From assembly GCF_002095485.1 (NCBI RefSeq), contig NZ_MLFS01000017.1, forward strand, positions 1 through 64,000: DNA of 64,000 bases, read 5' to 3'. The translations under genes were made by a program, and so were the position numbers. The notes under the pieces are model-generated. The model was not told the origin of the DNA, made no database searches, and was given only the letters and a program-made list of their open reading frames with translations. Below, one piece after another: positions 1-9,169 of the stretch. Within the stretch, counting starts at the first letter, position 1; each line of letters begins with the position of its first letter. The stretch comes from Pantoea wallisii (lineage in GTDB: Bacteria; Pseudomonadota; Gammaproteobacteria; Enterobacterales; Enterobacteriaceae).

Positions 1-99
1 TGTGAACGAGGCGCATATTAATGGCACCCCACGTGTGTGTCAACAGCAGGAAACATATTTATATTCAACTGGCTAGCAAAAATACAAAGCGATCGCGAT

Positions 100-876
100 T
101 TAAGCAGATTCTGGTGTTAACGGCGCCAGCCGGGCAATCGGGTCCTGCCGGTAAAACTGCGTCAGGTGGTGATACATGGCGGGAAAGCGCTGCGCCAGCA
201 GGTCCGGTGCGCTAAAGAAGTACTCGGAGAGCACGGCGAAACACTCGGCCGGATCGCTGGCCGCATGGGGATCAATGGTCGCCGCCTGTTCGCCTGCCAG
301 CTCGACCTCTGCTTCAATTTCTGCCATCGCCTGCAGCAGATCTTTCTCCCAGCGGGCGACATTACGCAGGGCAATAGCCGGAATACCGCTGGTATAGCCG
401 CTGCCGCGCGCATCGAGTTTGTGCGCGACTTCATGAATGACCAGGTTATAACCGGAGAGATCCCAGGAGTCGGCGATATCCAGCGCGTTCAGCACCACCG
501 GACCCTGCGTCCAGCTCTGCCCGGCGTGTACCGCTGGCGCCTGATGCACCAGGCCACTCTCATCTTCCCAGCGGTCATCAACATTGAAAGGTTCCGGGTA
601 GATCAGCACTTCGTGGAAACCGTCCAGCCACTCCAGGCCGAGTTTCAGGACCGGTAAACAGAACAGCAGTGCCAGGCGCGTCAGCAGCAGCTCGTTAAGT
701 GTGAGCCCCTGCAGCGGGGTGATTTTTTTCTGCTGCAGAAAACGCTGTGCCAGCGCGATCAGCATCTGCTGATCATCCGGCATCAGTAGCGAGAAGATGG
801 GTTGTGCCAGCGCCTGTTGCCACGGCAGGGCCGTAACGGCAGCATCGGGTTGCGCACTCCACGGCCATTTGAACAT
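100..876 (-). CDS. mtfA: MtfA zinc metallopeptidase (Mlc titration factor)
   Basis: Cytosolic zinc peptidase that in E. coli binds the repressor Mlc and so influences ptsG expression. The protein shows the HExxH zinc motif (HEVAH near residue 150, with the third ligand expected in the downstream [14 protein letters not shown] block) and the FKWPW start and [15 protein letters not shown] block of the family. Length of about 258 residues is normal. An in-frame GTG lies four codons upstream (888), but the ATG at 876 matches the E. coli start (MIKWPW). In E. coli mtfA also lies close to the yed/dcm region. Identification is by remembered similarity. Confidence 0.93.
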   Translation of the reverse strand: MFKWPWSAQPDAAVTALPWQQALAQPIFSLLMPDDQQMLIALAQRFLQQKKITPLQGLTLNELLLTRLALLFCLPVLKLGLEWLDGFHEVLIYPEPFNVDDRWEDESGLVHQAPAVHAGQSWTQGPVVLNALDIADSWDLSGYNLVIHEVAHKLDARGSGYTSGIPAIALRNVARWEKDLLQAMAEIEAEVELAGEQAATIDPHAASDPAECFAVLSEYFFSAPDLLAQRFPAMYHHLTQFYRQDPIARLAPLTPESA

Positions 877-1079
877 CGCGTTACTCACTCTGCAGGGAGG
901 AAATCATATCCTGACGCGGCAGCGCGTTCATTGCCAGCGGGGAATCAAAGCGCAATATTCAACCTGTTAGCGGCGGGCTTGTCTGTGACTGAAGTGGCAA
1001 AGCTGACATTTGAGGGCGGGATAAAAGGTGAGGTCGCCGGTAAGGGCGCCCTCACACAGTACGCGGGCGAACAACACCA

Positions 1080-1760
1080 TTACCCCTCGCGCATGACGCG
1101 CTGAAACGCAATCACCCATACCCACGGGTTCACTTCCCAGCTGGTGGCGCCATACTGCTTCTGCCACGCTTTGCGGTAAGCCTCTTTTGGTGATTCGGCG
1201 TTCATGTTCATGGTGAAGAAATTGTTCAGGAAGTGCGAATCGGTCTGTACGCCCTCTGCCATGATGTCATCTTCGCTGATGTCCTGAATCTTTTCGGCGC
1301 GCACCGACGTGATCTCCAGATCAATGCGGCTGGCCCAGCGCGGCATATGGATGGCGGTCTGCCAGCCAAACTGCTCAGCGTCCTGTAGATTCTCATCCAG
1401 CTGCCCCAACTCGTTGCTGTCTGCGCGGTACTGACAAAACGCCGGATGGCGGAAGGGGAGTGGATCGCGATCGTACTCGGCCAGCTGCTCCTCCGGCACA
1501 ATCGGACCGCGCCAGGTTTCGCGTACCCACAGACGATCGCCAACCTGACCAAACGGACAGTGCGCGCTGATATCGGACATCGACATCAACTTGTAGCCAT
1601 GCAAATGGTTGGCACTGACGTCAAACGCGTGCACGCCCTCATGATGATCCTGACCCGGGCCAAAAGCCTGGGTCTTCATAATGCGTCGGGTCTGTGTTTG
1701 CTGGCCAATCAACAGGGCGCGGACCCGCTGTTCGGAAAAAAGAATCGGCCGTTCTTTCAT
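1080..1760 (-). CDS. Phage-type ASCH-like hypothetical protein
   Basis: A 226-residue protein of a type common in lambdoid phages and as a chromosomal single gene. It has an N-terminal KERPILFS...TQTRRI segment, a GDRLWVRETW motif, IHMPRWASRI in the middle and a terminal NPWVWVIAF. These are hallmarks of the phage family often annotated as ASCH/PUA-like or 'morphogenetic' protein; the biochemical function is unknown. A Shine-Dalgarno AGAGG precedes the ATG at 1760. It stands alone, with no integrase or other phage gene beside it, so it is probably a captured phage gene. Confidence 0.75.
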   Translation of the reverse strand: MKERPILFSEQRVRALLIGQQTQTRRIMKTQAFGPGQDHHEGVHAFDVSANHLHGYKLMSMSDISAHCPFGQVGDRLWVRETWRGPIVPEEQLAEYDRDPLPFRHPAFCQYRADSNELGQLDENLQDAEQFGWQTAIHMPRWASRIDLEITSVRAEKIQDISEDDIMAEGVQTDSHFLNNFFTMNMNAESPKEAYRKAWQKQYGATSWEVNPWVWVIAFQRVMREG

Positions 1761-2346
1761 TTTTTACCTCTTGTTATGTCACGAACCCGGAAAACGTTAC
1801 TTCAGCATCCTTAATCACGGATGAGAGCGTTAGCATAATGACTTTAAATCAATTTGCTTAATAATTTGTCGCCTTACCATCAGGCGATTCCTGCATTTTC
1901 CGGTTTAAAAAATGGCTCATAAGTAAAATGCGGACGGTTTAAGCGTTCGCAAGCGTGAGCAAGTCGGAAATTTCCCCTATACAGTACGTTATAACGGCCA
2001 GAATGGGAATCTTTTCAGATTAAGACACTATACACCCGCCACAATTAATGCTGGGCTGTCGCACTCTTAACTGGAATTAATCGGTAACAGATGATTTATA
2101 TCGTGCATTAATACATAAATACTGTTAACCAGAGCGCTTTAACGGCAATTAAGTAAGGAAAAGCTTAAAACGCAGTCTGCGCTGGGCATCAGGCGGTAAC
2201 AACGCTATAACATGATTGCCGTCACATTTTACGCTTTCTGCCGCCAGGATGCGTGTCAGAAAAGTGTCATCACCGGGCCGTTATGATGTCAGCAGGACGA
2301 CATCCGGCCACAGGGTGCGGAAAACAGCCATAACAGGAGAAGCACG
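1761..2346. other. Noncoding gap, no gene recognised
   Basis: A 586-bp stretch between the divergent ASCH-like gene and yedJ. It is more AT-rich than its surroundings and has no credible ORF, tRNA or clear terminator. It should hold the promoters of both flanking genes. A small hairpin (GCGTTCGCAAGCGTGAGC region, about 1942-1960) is the only structure I noticed. Confidence 0.5.
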
Positions 2347-3051
2347 ATGTCACTGACTCACTGGCAACAACGTTATGAGAACTGGCTGCAGCAGAACTGG
2401 CTGCACGACGATAAAGCCCATGATATCGCGCACCTGCGTCGCGTCTGGATGAGCGCGAACCGCATTATGCAAGACACGCCCGCTGATCCCATGGTGGTGC
2501 TTACCGCCTGCTACTTCCACGATGTGGTTAACCTGCCGAAAAATCATCCCGAGCGTCATCTTGCATCAACATACGCAGCGGAAGAGACCCGTCGTATTCT
2601 GCAGCAGGATTTCCCGGACTTCCCGTTTGAGCGACTGGATAGCGTGGCCCATGCCGTGCAGGCGCACAGTTTCAGTGCGCGCATCATGCCGCACACGCTG
2701 GAGGCTAAAATCGTTCAGGACGCCGATCGGCTGGAGTCACTGGGTGCCATTGGTCTGGCGCGGGTGTTCTATACTGCGGGTGCGCTTGGTCGTCCCTTAT
2801 TCGATAGCGAGGACCCGCTGGGTAAAGCGCGTGAACTGGACGATGTGAAGTGGACGCTGGATCACTTCCAGAAGAAGCTGCTGCGCCTGCCGGAGACCAT
2901 GCAAACCGAAACCGGGCGTCTGCTGGCGGCGCATAATGCTGATTTTCTTGTGCAGTATATGGCAAAGCTGTGCGCCGAGTTACAGGGCAACCTCACAGAA
3001 CTTGATGCCTCAGTGTTAAACGATTTTAGTCCCCTACAGGCAGAATATTAA
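2347..3051 (+). CDS. yedJ: HD-domain phosphohydrolase YedJ
   Basis: Soluble HD-superfamily metal-dependent phosphohydrolase of 234 residues. The metal-binding HD pair is visible as YFHDVVNL (around residue 58), with an upstream H in AHDIAHLRRVW and a further conserved D in KIVQDADRLESLGAIGLARVF (near residue 125). The natural substrate is unknown for the family. A good ribosome site (ACAGGAGAAGCACG) precedes the ATG. In E. coli yedJ is the neighbour of dcm/vsr, as here, with a chemoreceptor and a small DNA-binding gene inserted between. Confidence 0.9.
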   Translation: MSLTHWQQRYENWLQQNWLHDDKAHDIAHLRRVWMSANRIMQDTPADPMVVLTACYFHDVVNLPKNHPERHLASTYAAEETRRILQQDFPDFPFERLDSVAHAVQAHSFSARIMPHTLEAKIVQDADRLESLGAIGLARVFYTAGALGRPLFDSEDPLGKARELDDVKWTLDHFQKKLLRLPETMQTETGRLLAAHNADFLVQYMAKLCAELQGNLTELDASVLNDFSPLQAEY

Positions 3052-3121
3052 ATTTTTATGACAGTCTGTTAACTTTCATCCTCTTCCGCTACGTTGAGGT
3101 AAATCAACAGGGAGTACCAAG

Positions 3122-3370
3122 ATGACCGAAAGCGTTAACGTAACTATCAAAATTGACCCGGCGCTGAAAGAGCACATTAAACAAATTGCCGCGGATAACC
3201 AGGTTTCCATGAGCCAGGAGATTGTTAACCGCCTGCAGGCCAGCTTAGATTCGGCGGCGGAACCGGCGGTGGATAATCTGCATACCGAAGAGGCGGTGAG
3301 CGATCAACTCTCCGCCGCCGAGCTGAAGCAGGTACGTGCGCTGCTGAAGAAGGGCAAAAAGAGGAAGTAA
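3122..3370 (+). CDS. Arc-like ribbon-helix-helix DNA-binding protein
   Basis: An 82-residue protein. The N-terminal 45 residues (VNVTIKIDPALKEHIKQIA then VSMSQEIVNRLQ) fit the Arc/MetJ ribbon-helix-helix fold: one beta strand followed by two helices. The C-terminus is acidic, then a basic tail (LLKKGKKRK). It is likely a small dimeric repressor with unknown target; no toxin gene is adjacent, so a toxin-antitoxin role is not supported. It has an AGGGAG ribosome site and its own rho-independent terminator. Confidence 0.75.
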   Translation: MTESVNVTIKIDPALKEHIKQIAADNQVSMSQEIVNRLQASLDSAAEPAVDNLHTEEAVSDQLSAAELKQVRALLKKGKKRK

Positions 3371-3383
3371 CAGACGCAAAAAG

Positions 3384-3406
3384 CCCGTCATCTGACGGGT
3401 TTTTTT
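3384..3406 (+). terminator. Rho-independent terminator
   Basis: Stem CCCGTCA / TGACGGG with a 2-nt loop followed by a T tract, 13 bases after the stop of the ribbon-helix-helix gene. The preceding A run makes it usable from the minus strand for incoming transcripts too. Confidence 0.85.
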
Positions 3407-3417
3407 AGGGTGTTACT

Positions 3418-5016
3418 TTACTCCGCGATAACGCGGAACTGCTGCGCGCGCTGTGCCAGGCGCGCAGAGAGCTCACGCAGCTGCGCCGCGGCCTGAACCT
3501 GCTGCGCATTCAGCGCTTCGCTCTGCTGCAGCTGCTCGCTCATTCCCGTCACTTCCTGCGCAATCTTACTGACGCGATGGCTCTGCGCGGCCGTATTGTG
3601 CTGCAGTTCGTCCAGCTGGCTGACAACGCCGGAAACGGCATTGCTGATTTGTGTAAACAACACCTCCAGCGCCTGAACTTGCGTGAAGCCGTCATGAATG
3701 TGCTGCTGAGTATGCTGAATCAGGCCATCAATCTGGCGCGTTGAGTCACCGCTCTGCTGCGACAGCGCGCCCATCTCTTTCGCCACGACCGAAAAGCTGC
3801 GGCCGTAAGCTCCGGCATGGGCAGACTCGATCGCCGCATTCAGCGAAAGCAAGCGCGTCTGCATCGAGAGGCTATCCAGCATGCCGACGATGCCGGCAAT
3901 ATCGCCCGCCGCCGCGACAATCTGCTGCATCTGGTTTTCCATATTATCCACTTCCCGGGCACAGTGACGCATCAGCGTATCTGCTGATTGCGCCTCACGC
4001 GTGGCCTGCTGTGAAAACTGCGCGCCGTTCTCCACCTCTTCTGAGACGCGATGCAGACGCTGCGACAGGTGATGGAAGCTGGCGTTTTGCGCCTGATGCT
4101 GCTGCATCACCTGTTCATTATGCTGCTGCATACGCTCTGCGCCCGCCGCCACGCTGATGGCTACCGTATTGATGTCGCTGACAATCTGTAGCAATCCGTG
4201 GCGCATGGTATCAATAGAGTGGAACAGCTGGCGCGTCTCCAGTGACTGACGGCGCGGGGTAGCATGGCTGGCGACCAGATCGCCGGTGGCAATGCGCGCC
4301 AGCCGGGTATTGGCGTGGCGCAACGGCAGCAGAACACCGCGCATCAGCAGGCTGGCAGCCAGCACCAGCAGCGCCATCAGGATTGCGCTCACCGCCAGTG
4401 AGAGATTACGGCTCTGCTTCAGTGAGCTGAGCGTGCTCTGATTCACGCCGCTCAGCTGCTGGTTAGCCTGTTCAATCTCACTGAACCATGCGTCATTAAA
4501 CTGCTGCTGGAATGCCTGCATAGGCACCATAAAGAAGGCGTTTATATCGCTGGCGGCCAACCCTTTCAGCTGCTCCTGCAGCCCTTCGTCCAGCAGCGTA
4601 AAGCCCTGCGCCAATGGGCTATCGGCCCGGGCATGATATTCCGTGAACAGCGTTTGCGCCTGCGTCAGCGATGCCTTTGCCGCAGCGGCCAGGCTCTGCC
4701 AGCTATCGACTGAGCCGCTCTGTTGATCCTGCATCAGATAGATGCCGGCACGATGGCTGTTGTCGCTGGCGGTCAGCAGTTCAATACGCGCCTTATCCAG
4801 CAGGGCGAGACGCTCGCGTAGCTGGCTGGCCTGCTGTAGCGAGTGCTGCGTCCGGGTGACGTGATTATTCAGCAGCAGCACGCCCGCAAATTGCAGCAGG
4901 CAGAACAGAACGATAAACAGGAGAAACTGACTGCGCAGGCTGGTGAGCCATAGCGGCAGACGCAAAGTAATGCGGTGGCGCAGCCGTGGCAGAGAGATAA
5001 CAGACAGGCGTGACAT
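3418..5016 (-). CDS. Methyl-accepting chemotaxis-like protein with divergent tip
   Basis: A 532-residue transmembrane receptor: N-terminal membrane segment (about residues 28-52, FLLFIVLFCLLQFAGVLLL), a helical periplasmic sensor, a second membrane segment (about 205-228), a HAMP-like linker and a coiled-coil signalling domain. The hairpin tip reads LSLNAAIESAHAGAYGRSF instead of the near-invariant LALNAAVEAARAGEQGRGF of true chemoreceptors, and no CheR/CheB pentapeptide is present at the C-terminus. The ATG at 5016 has a GGAG ribosome site; a TTG lies one codon upstream. Coupling to the standard chemotaxis array is therefore uncertain. Confidence 0.85.
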   Translation of the reverse strand: MSRLSVISLPRLRHRITLRLPLWLTSLRSQFLLFIVLFCLLQFAGVLLLNNHVTRTQHSLQQASQLRERLALLDKARIELLTASDNSHRAGIYLMQDQQSGSVDSWQSLAAAAKASLTQAQTLFTEYHARADSPLAQGFTLLDEGLQEQLKGLAASDINAFFMVPMQAFQQQFNDAWFSEIEQANQQLSGVNQSTLSSLKQSRNLSLAVSAILMALLVLAASLLMRGVLLPLRHANTRLARIATGDLVASHATPRRQSLETRQLFHSIDTMRHGLLQIVSDINTVAISVAAGAERMQQHNEQVMQQHQAQNASFHHLSQRLHRVSEEVENGAQFSQQATREAQSADTLMRHCAREVDNMENQMQQIVAAAGDIAGIVGMLDSLSMQTRLLSLNAAIESAHAGAYGRSFSVVAKEMGALSQQSGDSTRQIDGLIQHTQQHIHDGFTQVQALEVLFTQISNAVSGVVSQLDELQHNTAAQSHRVSKIAQEVTGMSEQLQQSEALNAQQVQAAAQLRELSARLAQRAQQFRVIAE

Positions 5017-5203
5017 CAAACAGCTCCAAAAAATAAAACGGAGTATTGGTTTGATGCATGACAGTTCGGTGACAGCGGACGCGACTCGCCAAAAAACAGC
5101 AGAATACGCGCCCCTAAATAAAATTGTGGTCCTGAATCACTGTGCTTTAAGCCACAAGGCTTCGCACGCTCGATCGGTGCAAATGATAGCGCGTTAATAA
5201 GGA

Positions 5204-6604
5204 TCAGCCATTGTGACGCGCGTGCTCCTCAATTAACGGTAACAGTAGCTGCGCCACCGCAGCAAACACCGGCACCACAACCGAGTTACCAAACTGCTTA
5301 TACGCCTGAGTATCCGAGACCGGGATACGAAAACGCGCTTCGCCAGGCGCTTCAAAACCCATCAGACGTGCGCACTCGCGCGGTGTGAGACGGCGCGGCC
5401 GGCGTGCCATATTCTCTGCCTGCTGAAAGTCCTGTTCCCCCAGCGCAGAGTCCCAGCCGCGATCGATGAGGATCTCCGAACCGTCTTTGTAATAACGCGC
5501 CGACAGCGTCCGTACGCAGCCGTGAAGATTGCGCGGATCGTTCAGACCAAAGCCAAACCCGTTGCCTTTGGCTTTATGCTTTTTGGCATACTGGTAGAGG
5601 TAGTTCCACAGCGTCGGGGAGAGGGTATATTTGGCCTCCGGCTCAGGTTCCAGCAGGCTGTGCAACGATGGCACCTCGCGGGGATAGAGCGCCGGAAGCG
5701 CCCGCAGCGAAAATCCCTGGCTCAGACCGCTATCGCGGCGAATGCCCACCAGAACGATCCGTTCACGATGCTGGGGCAAGAAGTGACGCGCATCGATCAC
5801 CTTCGCATCCGGCAGGCCTTCGTCAGCGGCATCGGCCACGTCGTACCCCAGCTCATCCAGCGTCGCCATAATGATGGCGAACGTCCGCCCTTTATCGTGG
5901 CTCTTGAGATTTTTAACGTTCTCCAGCACGAAAAACGGCGGCTTTTTCGCCGCCAGAATGCGCGCGACGTCAAAAAATAGCGTGCCCTGTGCTTCACACT
6001 CAAAGCCGTGCGCGCGGCCCAGCGCATTCTTTTTACTGACACCGGCCAGGGAGAAGGGCTGGCAGGGGAAGCCGGCCAGCAGCACCTGGTGATCGGGAAT
6101 AGTCTGATCGATATGTTGGTAAATCGCCTGCTCGTCCTGCAGGCCGGCGGGCTGCGTCACCAGACGGATATCGCTATTGAACTGGTGCAGCTGCGGGTCG
6201 CTGTAGTGATTGGCTTTGTAGGTGCGCACTGCCTCTTTGTTCCACTCGCTGGTGAATACGCACTGTCCGCCAATCTGCTCAAAGCCGCGACGAATGCCGC
6301 CAATACCGGCAAACAGATCGATAAACTGAAATTTTGGCGCCGCGTAGTGTGCCGGGCGCGATGGTAGCAGCGCCTGCAGATGGGCGATCTCCATTGAGGA
6401 GAGCGCCGGCGCGGCGCTTTTGCCGCTGCGAATACGATTGAGTTTCGGCACGCTCCAGTCGCGGCCGCCCGCCTCACTTAACACGGTGACCAGATCGCGC
6501 GGTGCATAGATGTCCAGCACCTGCATCAACAGCGATGTGGCGTCATCCGGAGCAGCGGGTAACGGGGAGGGCGAAGCCGTTGCGGCGGGATCAAGTGCAA
6601 GCAT
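5204..6604 (-). CDS. dcm: Dcm DNA cytosine methyltransferase
   Basis: C5-cytosine methyltransferase of 466 residues, expected to methylate the inner C of CCWGG. Motif [11 protein letters not shown] lies near residue 93, the catalytic PCQ loop near residue 180 (GFPCQPFS), ENV motif (FVLENVKNL) near 230, QHRER near 280 and the C-terminal GNSVVVPV motif. The N-terminal non-catalytic segment matches E. coli Dcm. Unlike E. coli, vsr does not overlap its 3' end but is transcribed divergently 156 bp away. Confidence 0.93.
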   Translation of the reverse strand: MLALDPAATASPSPLPAAPDDATSLLMQVLDIYAPRDLVTVLSEAGGRDWSVPKLNRIRSGKSAAPALSSMEIAHLQALLPSRPAHYAAPKFQFIDLFAGIGGIRRGFEQIGGQCVFTSEWNKEAVRTYKANHYSDPQLHQFNSDIRLVTQPAGLQDEQAIYQHIDQTIPDHQVLLAGFPCQPFSLAGVSKKNALGRAHGFECEAQGTLFFDVARILAAKKPPFFVLENVKNLKSHDKGRTFAIIMATLDELGYDVADAADEGLPDAKVIDARHFLPQHRERIVLVGIRRDSGLSQGFSLRALPALYPREVPSLHSLLEPEPEAKYTLSPTLWNYLYQYAKKHKAKGNGFGFGLNDPRNLHGCVRTLSARYYKDGSEILIDRGWDSALGEQDFQQAENMARRPRRLTPRECARLMGFEAPGEARFRIPVSDTQAYKQFGNSVVVPVFAAVAQLLLPLIEEHARHNG

Positions 6605-6760
6605 GCGTTTTTCCTTAACAGTAAGGCGGCTATGCTACCACTCCTGGCGCGAGGTGGAAATTGGCGCGACGCTGGAGATGGCTCGCACTCTTTCGCTGGC
6701 TGGCTTTCGCTTTTGCCCCAAACCGCTAAAGTTGAAGGAGCCCCATAAAAAGGAGACGCC

Positions 6761-7237
6761 ATGGCCGACGTTCACTCGCACGATATTCGCAGCAAAAATA
6801 TGCGCGCTATCCGCACTCAGGATACGGCGATTGAACAGCGTATCGCGCTGCTTCTCAAAGACCGCGGCTTTAGCTATCGCGTGCAGGATAAGGCGCTGCC
6901 GGGCCGGCCTGACTTTGTGTTGTCGCAGCAAAAAGCCATCATATTCGTTCACGGCTGCTTCTGGCATCGGCACCACTGCTATCTGTTTAAAATGCCGGCG
7001 ACGCGCACCGAATTCTGGACCGGAAAAATCAACAGTAATGTGGAGCGCGACCGGCGCTACATTCAGCAGTTGCAGGAGGGCGGCTGGAAGGTGCTGATCG
7101 TATGGGAGTGCGCCCTGCGCGGCAAACTCAAGCTGGAGGATGCCGATCTGGTCGAACGGCTGGAGGAGTGGCTGCTGGCGGCAGCGCACAGCAGTGAAAT
7201 CGACCATCAGGGACTGCATCACTATCGCGTTGATTAG
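6761..7237 (+). CDS. vsr: Very short patch repair endonuclease Vsr
   Basis: Mismatch endonuclease that nicks 5' of the T in T:G mismatches created when 5-methylcytosine in Dcm sites deaminates. The 158-residue protein has the start MADVHSHDIRSKNMRAIRT, the catalytic Asp in LPGRPDFVL (near residue 51), the zinc/active-site motif HGCFWHRHHC and the RTEFWTGKI block. It is divergent from dcm, so the two genes are not translationally coupled here. A GGAG ribosome site precedes the ATG. Confidence 0.93.
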   Translation: MADVHSHDIRSKNMRAIRTQDTAIEQRIALLLKDRGFSYRVQDKALPGRPDFVLSQQKAIIFVHGCFWHRHHCYLFKMPATRTEFWTGKINSNVERDRRYIQQLQEGGWKVLIVWECALRGKLKLEDADLVERLEEWLLAAAHSSEIDHQGLHHYRVD

Positions 7238-7307
7238 CGTGCAGATATTGCTTTCCAGCGCGATAACCGTTTAGATCACCTCTTTCTCTGGGACGCGGAA
7301 AAGAACC

Positions 7308-7583
7308 ATGAGCAGTATCAAACTGACGGTCAAACGCCTGTATCAACTGCGCGATGAGCGCATGGTGAACGCCAGCGCCACGGCACGCATCTACGTAGGC
7401 GACCAGCTGGTCGCCACGGAGGAGATCAGCGGCATGACGGAAAGCCCGGTGAGCAAATATCTGCACGCCGGGGATCTGCACGGGAAAACGTTACGCGTCG
7501 AATGGGACTGTGCGGGCATCGCCGATATAACAGTCACGGCGGTTGAGCGATGCCCCTGTTGTCAGGATCACCAACCGGAATAA
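7308..7583 (+). CDS. Small hypothetical protein, C-terminal CPCC
   Basis: A 91-residue soluble protein, not recognised. It looks like a small beta-rich domain ([38 protein letters not shown]) ending in the cysteine motif [12 protein letters not shown], which could bind metal. The stop lies 12 bp before the yedI start, so the two are probably cotranscribed. The ATG follows a purine-rich GGAAAAGAACC site. Confidence 0.6.
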   Translation: MSSIKLTVKRLYQLRDERMVNASATARIYVGDQLVATEEISGMTESPVSKYLHAGDLHGKTLRVEWDCAGIADITVTAVERCPCCQDHQPE

Positions 7584-7594
7584 GGATAATTACT

Positions 7595-8505
7595 TTGGCA
7601 GGAACCAGTTTACTTACGCTTCTGGATGATATCGCTACGCTGCTGGATGACATCTCTGTCATGGGCAAAGTGGCCGCAAAAAAGACCGCCGGCGTATTAG
7701 GGGACGATCTGTCGCTTAACGCGCAGCAGGTTACCGGCGTCAAAGCCAACCGCGAGCTGCCCGTTGTCTGGGGCGTGGCGAAAGGCTCTTTTATTAACAA
7801 ACTGATTCTGGTGCCGCTGGCGCTGCTGATCTCCGCGTTTGCGCCCTGGCTGATTACGCCGCTGCTGATGCTTGGCGGGGCCTATTTGTGCTACGAAGGG
7901 GTGGAGAAGGTCCTGCACAGTTTGCATCAGGACAAGGCTGAAAAAAGCCCGGAAGCGCGCCAGCAGCGGCTGGATAAGCTGACCCAGCAGGACCCGCGCC
8001 AGTATGAAAAAGACAAAGTCAAAGGCGCAGTGCGGACGGATTTCATCTTGTCGGCAGAGATTGTCGCCATCACGCTTGGCATTGTCTCTGAGGCGCCGCT
8101 GCTGAACCAGGTGCTGATCCTGGCCGGCATCGCGATTTTGGTGACCGTTGGCGTATACGGCATTGTGGCGATGATCGTGAAGATTGACGATCTCGGCTAC
8201 TGGCTGCGCGAAAAAAATTCTACGCTGGCACAAGCGGTGGGCGGTGCTTTACTGGCCATGGCGCCGTGCTGATGAAAATTCTCTCGGTTGTCGGCACCAT
8301 CGCGATGTTCCTGGTAGGTGGCGGGATCATTGTGCACGGGATTGCGCCGCTGCATCACGCCATTGACGCGTACAGCAGCGGTTTCCACGGGATAGTCTCT
8401 GCACTGCTGAGCAATGGTGCCAGCCTGGTACTCGGCTTTCTCGTTGGGTCGATCGTGCTGTTAGTGGTAAATCTGGTTGCGAAGCTGCGCGGGAAATCGG
8501 TATAA
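7595..8505 (+). pseudogene. yedI: YedI (DUF808) inner-membrane protein, frame broken at 8268
   Basis: Inner-membrane protein of unknown function. Start chosen at TTG 7595 because E. coli YedI begins [19 protein letters not shown] and an AAGGA ribosome site lies 9 nt upstream. The first frame ends prematurely with ...LLAMAPC; the remaining part (MKILSVVGTIAMFLVGGGI onward, from 8274) continues in another frame to 8505. Restoring one G (GCCGTGCTG to GCCGTGGCTG at 8268) gives a continuous protein of about 303 residues. Either a real frameshift mutation or, more likely, a sequence error. Confidence 0.9.
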
Positions 8506-8542
8506 AGCGCAGGAATTTTTTTAATCACGGGTCAGGAGAACG

Positions 8543-8677
8543 ATGATGAACGACGATATGTTTGAATTTGATATCGATGCACAGCTGGAGCAGGCAGAAG
8601 CGAAAGCGGCTGAGAAAGCCAGTGAAGTCCCGGCAGACATCAGCGATGAAGCAGACTGTGAAGGCTGCAAAATCTGA
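8543..8677 (+). CDS. Small acidic protein with C-terminal CxxC
   Basis: A 44-residue ORF (MMNDDMFEFDIDAQL...) with a good ribosome site (CAGGAG) and an immediate downstream terminator. It is very acidic and ends in DCEGCKI, a CxxC pair. I do not recognise a characterised family. The second ATG (8546) could also be the start. Placement directly after yedI suggests the same transcript. Confidence 0.55.
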   Translation: MMNDDMFEFDIDAQLEQAEAKAAEKASEVPADISDEADCEGCKI

Positions 8678-8700
8678 TAGCCTTACCCGCTAAACTGCTT

Positions 8701-8733
8701 AAAAGCCGATAATAATCTTTATCGGCTTTTTTT
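8701..8733 (+). terminator. Rho-independent terminator
   Basis: Ten-base stem AAAAGCCGAT / ATCGGCTTTT with a T tract, closing the 7308-8677 gene group. Confidence 0.9.
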
Positions 8734-8859
8734 ATTAACAACATTTTTAACTGCTTATTCCGATTTTGTCACAGTAATAGCAATATCCTATAGGCAAAAA
8801 GCCTGCACAGCTGCTATACCTAAAACCGTTCATTCAACGGTTAGAAGGGAGGGCGCGGT

Positions 8860-9039
8860 ATGACCTTTGCGATCAGTGACGAAGTTCAGCATAAAGAGGG
8901 CGGACCCACTATGGTGGTGACCGGCTATGCCAGCGGAATGGTAGAGTGTCGTTGGTATGATGGCTACAGCGTACGCCGTGAGGCGTTCCATAGTGACGAG
9001 CTCAGTCACTTGTCGACCGCGCAGCAGCTGGCCAGCTAA
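8860..9039 (+). CDS. yodC: YodC family small protein
   Basis: A 59-residue protein resembling E. coli YodC (DUF2158): EVQHKEGGPTMVVTGYASG followed by VECRWYDGYSVRREAFH. The compact SH3-like family has no established function. It keeps the E. coli neighbourhood (yedI, yodC, dgcQ). AGAAGGGAGG provides a strong ribosome site. Confidence 0.88.
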   Translation: MTFAISDEVQHKEGGPTMVVTGYASGMVECRWYDGYSVRREAFHSDELSHLSTAQQLAS

Positions 9040-9169
9040 GCAGTTCGGGACGGTCGTTACCGTCCCGATGCCACGCGCTTACCCTCTCTTTCCCTGATCC
9101 CTGCCTGTACGCTTATCCGCCCTCTGACTACACTTTTCGCATTCGTCGCCACCCGGAGTCAGGCTGCTG

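Noticed and set aside
21-215. 64-codon plus-strand ORF at the window start
   Set aside because: Overlaps the 3' end of mtfA in antisense; no protein signature.
8260-8275. Programmed ribosomal frameshift in yedI
   Set aside because: No slippery heptamer or downstream structure, and the same kind of 1-nt deletion occurs in about ten unrelated places in the window.
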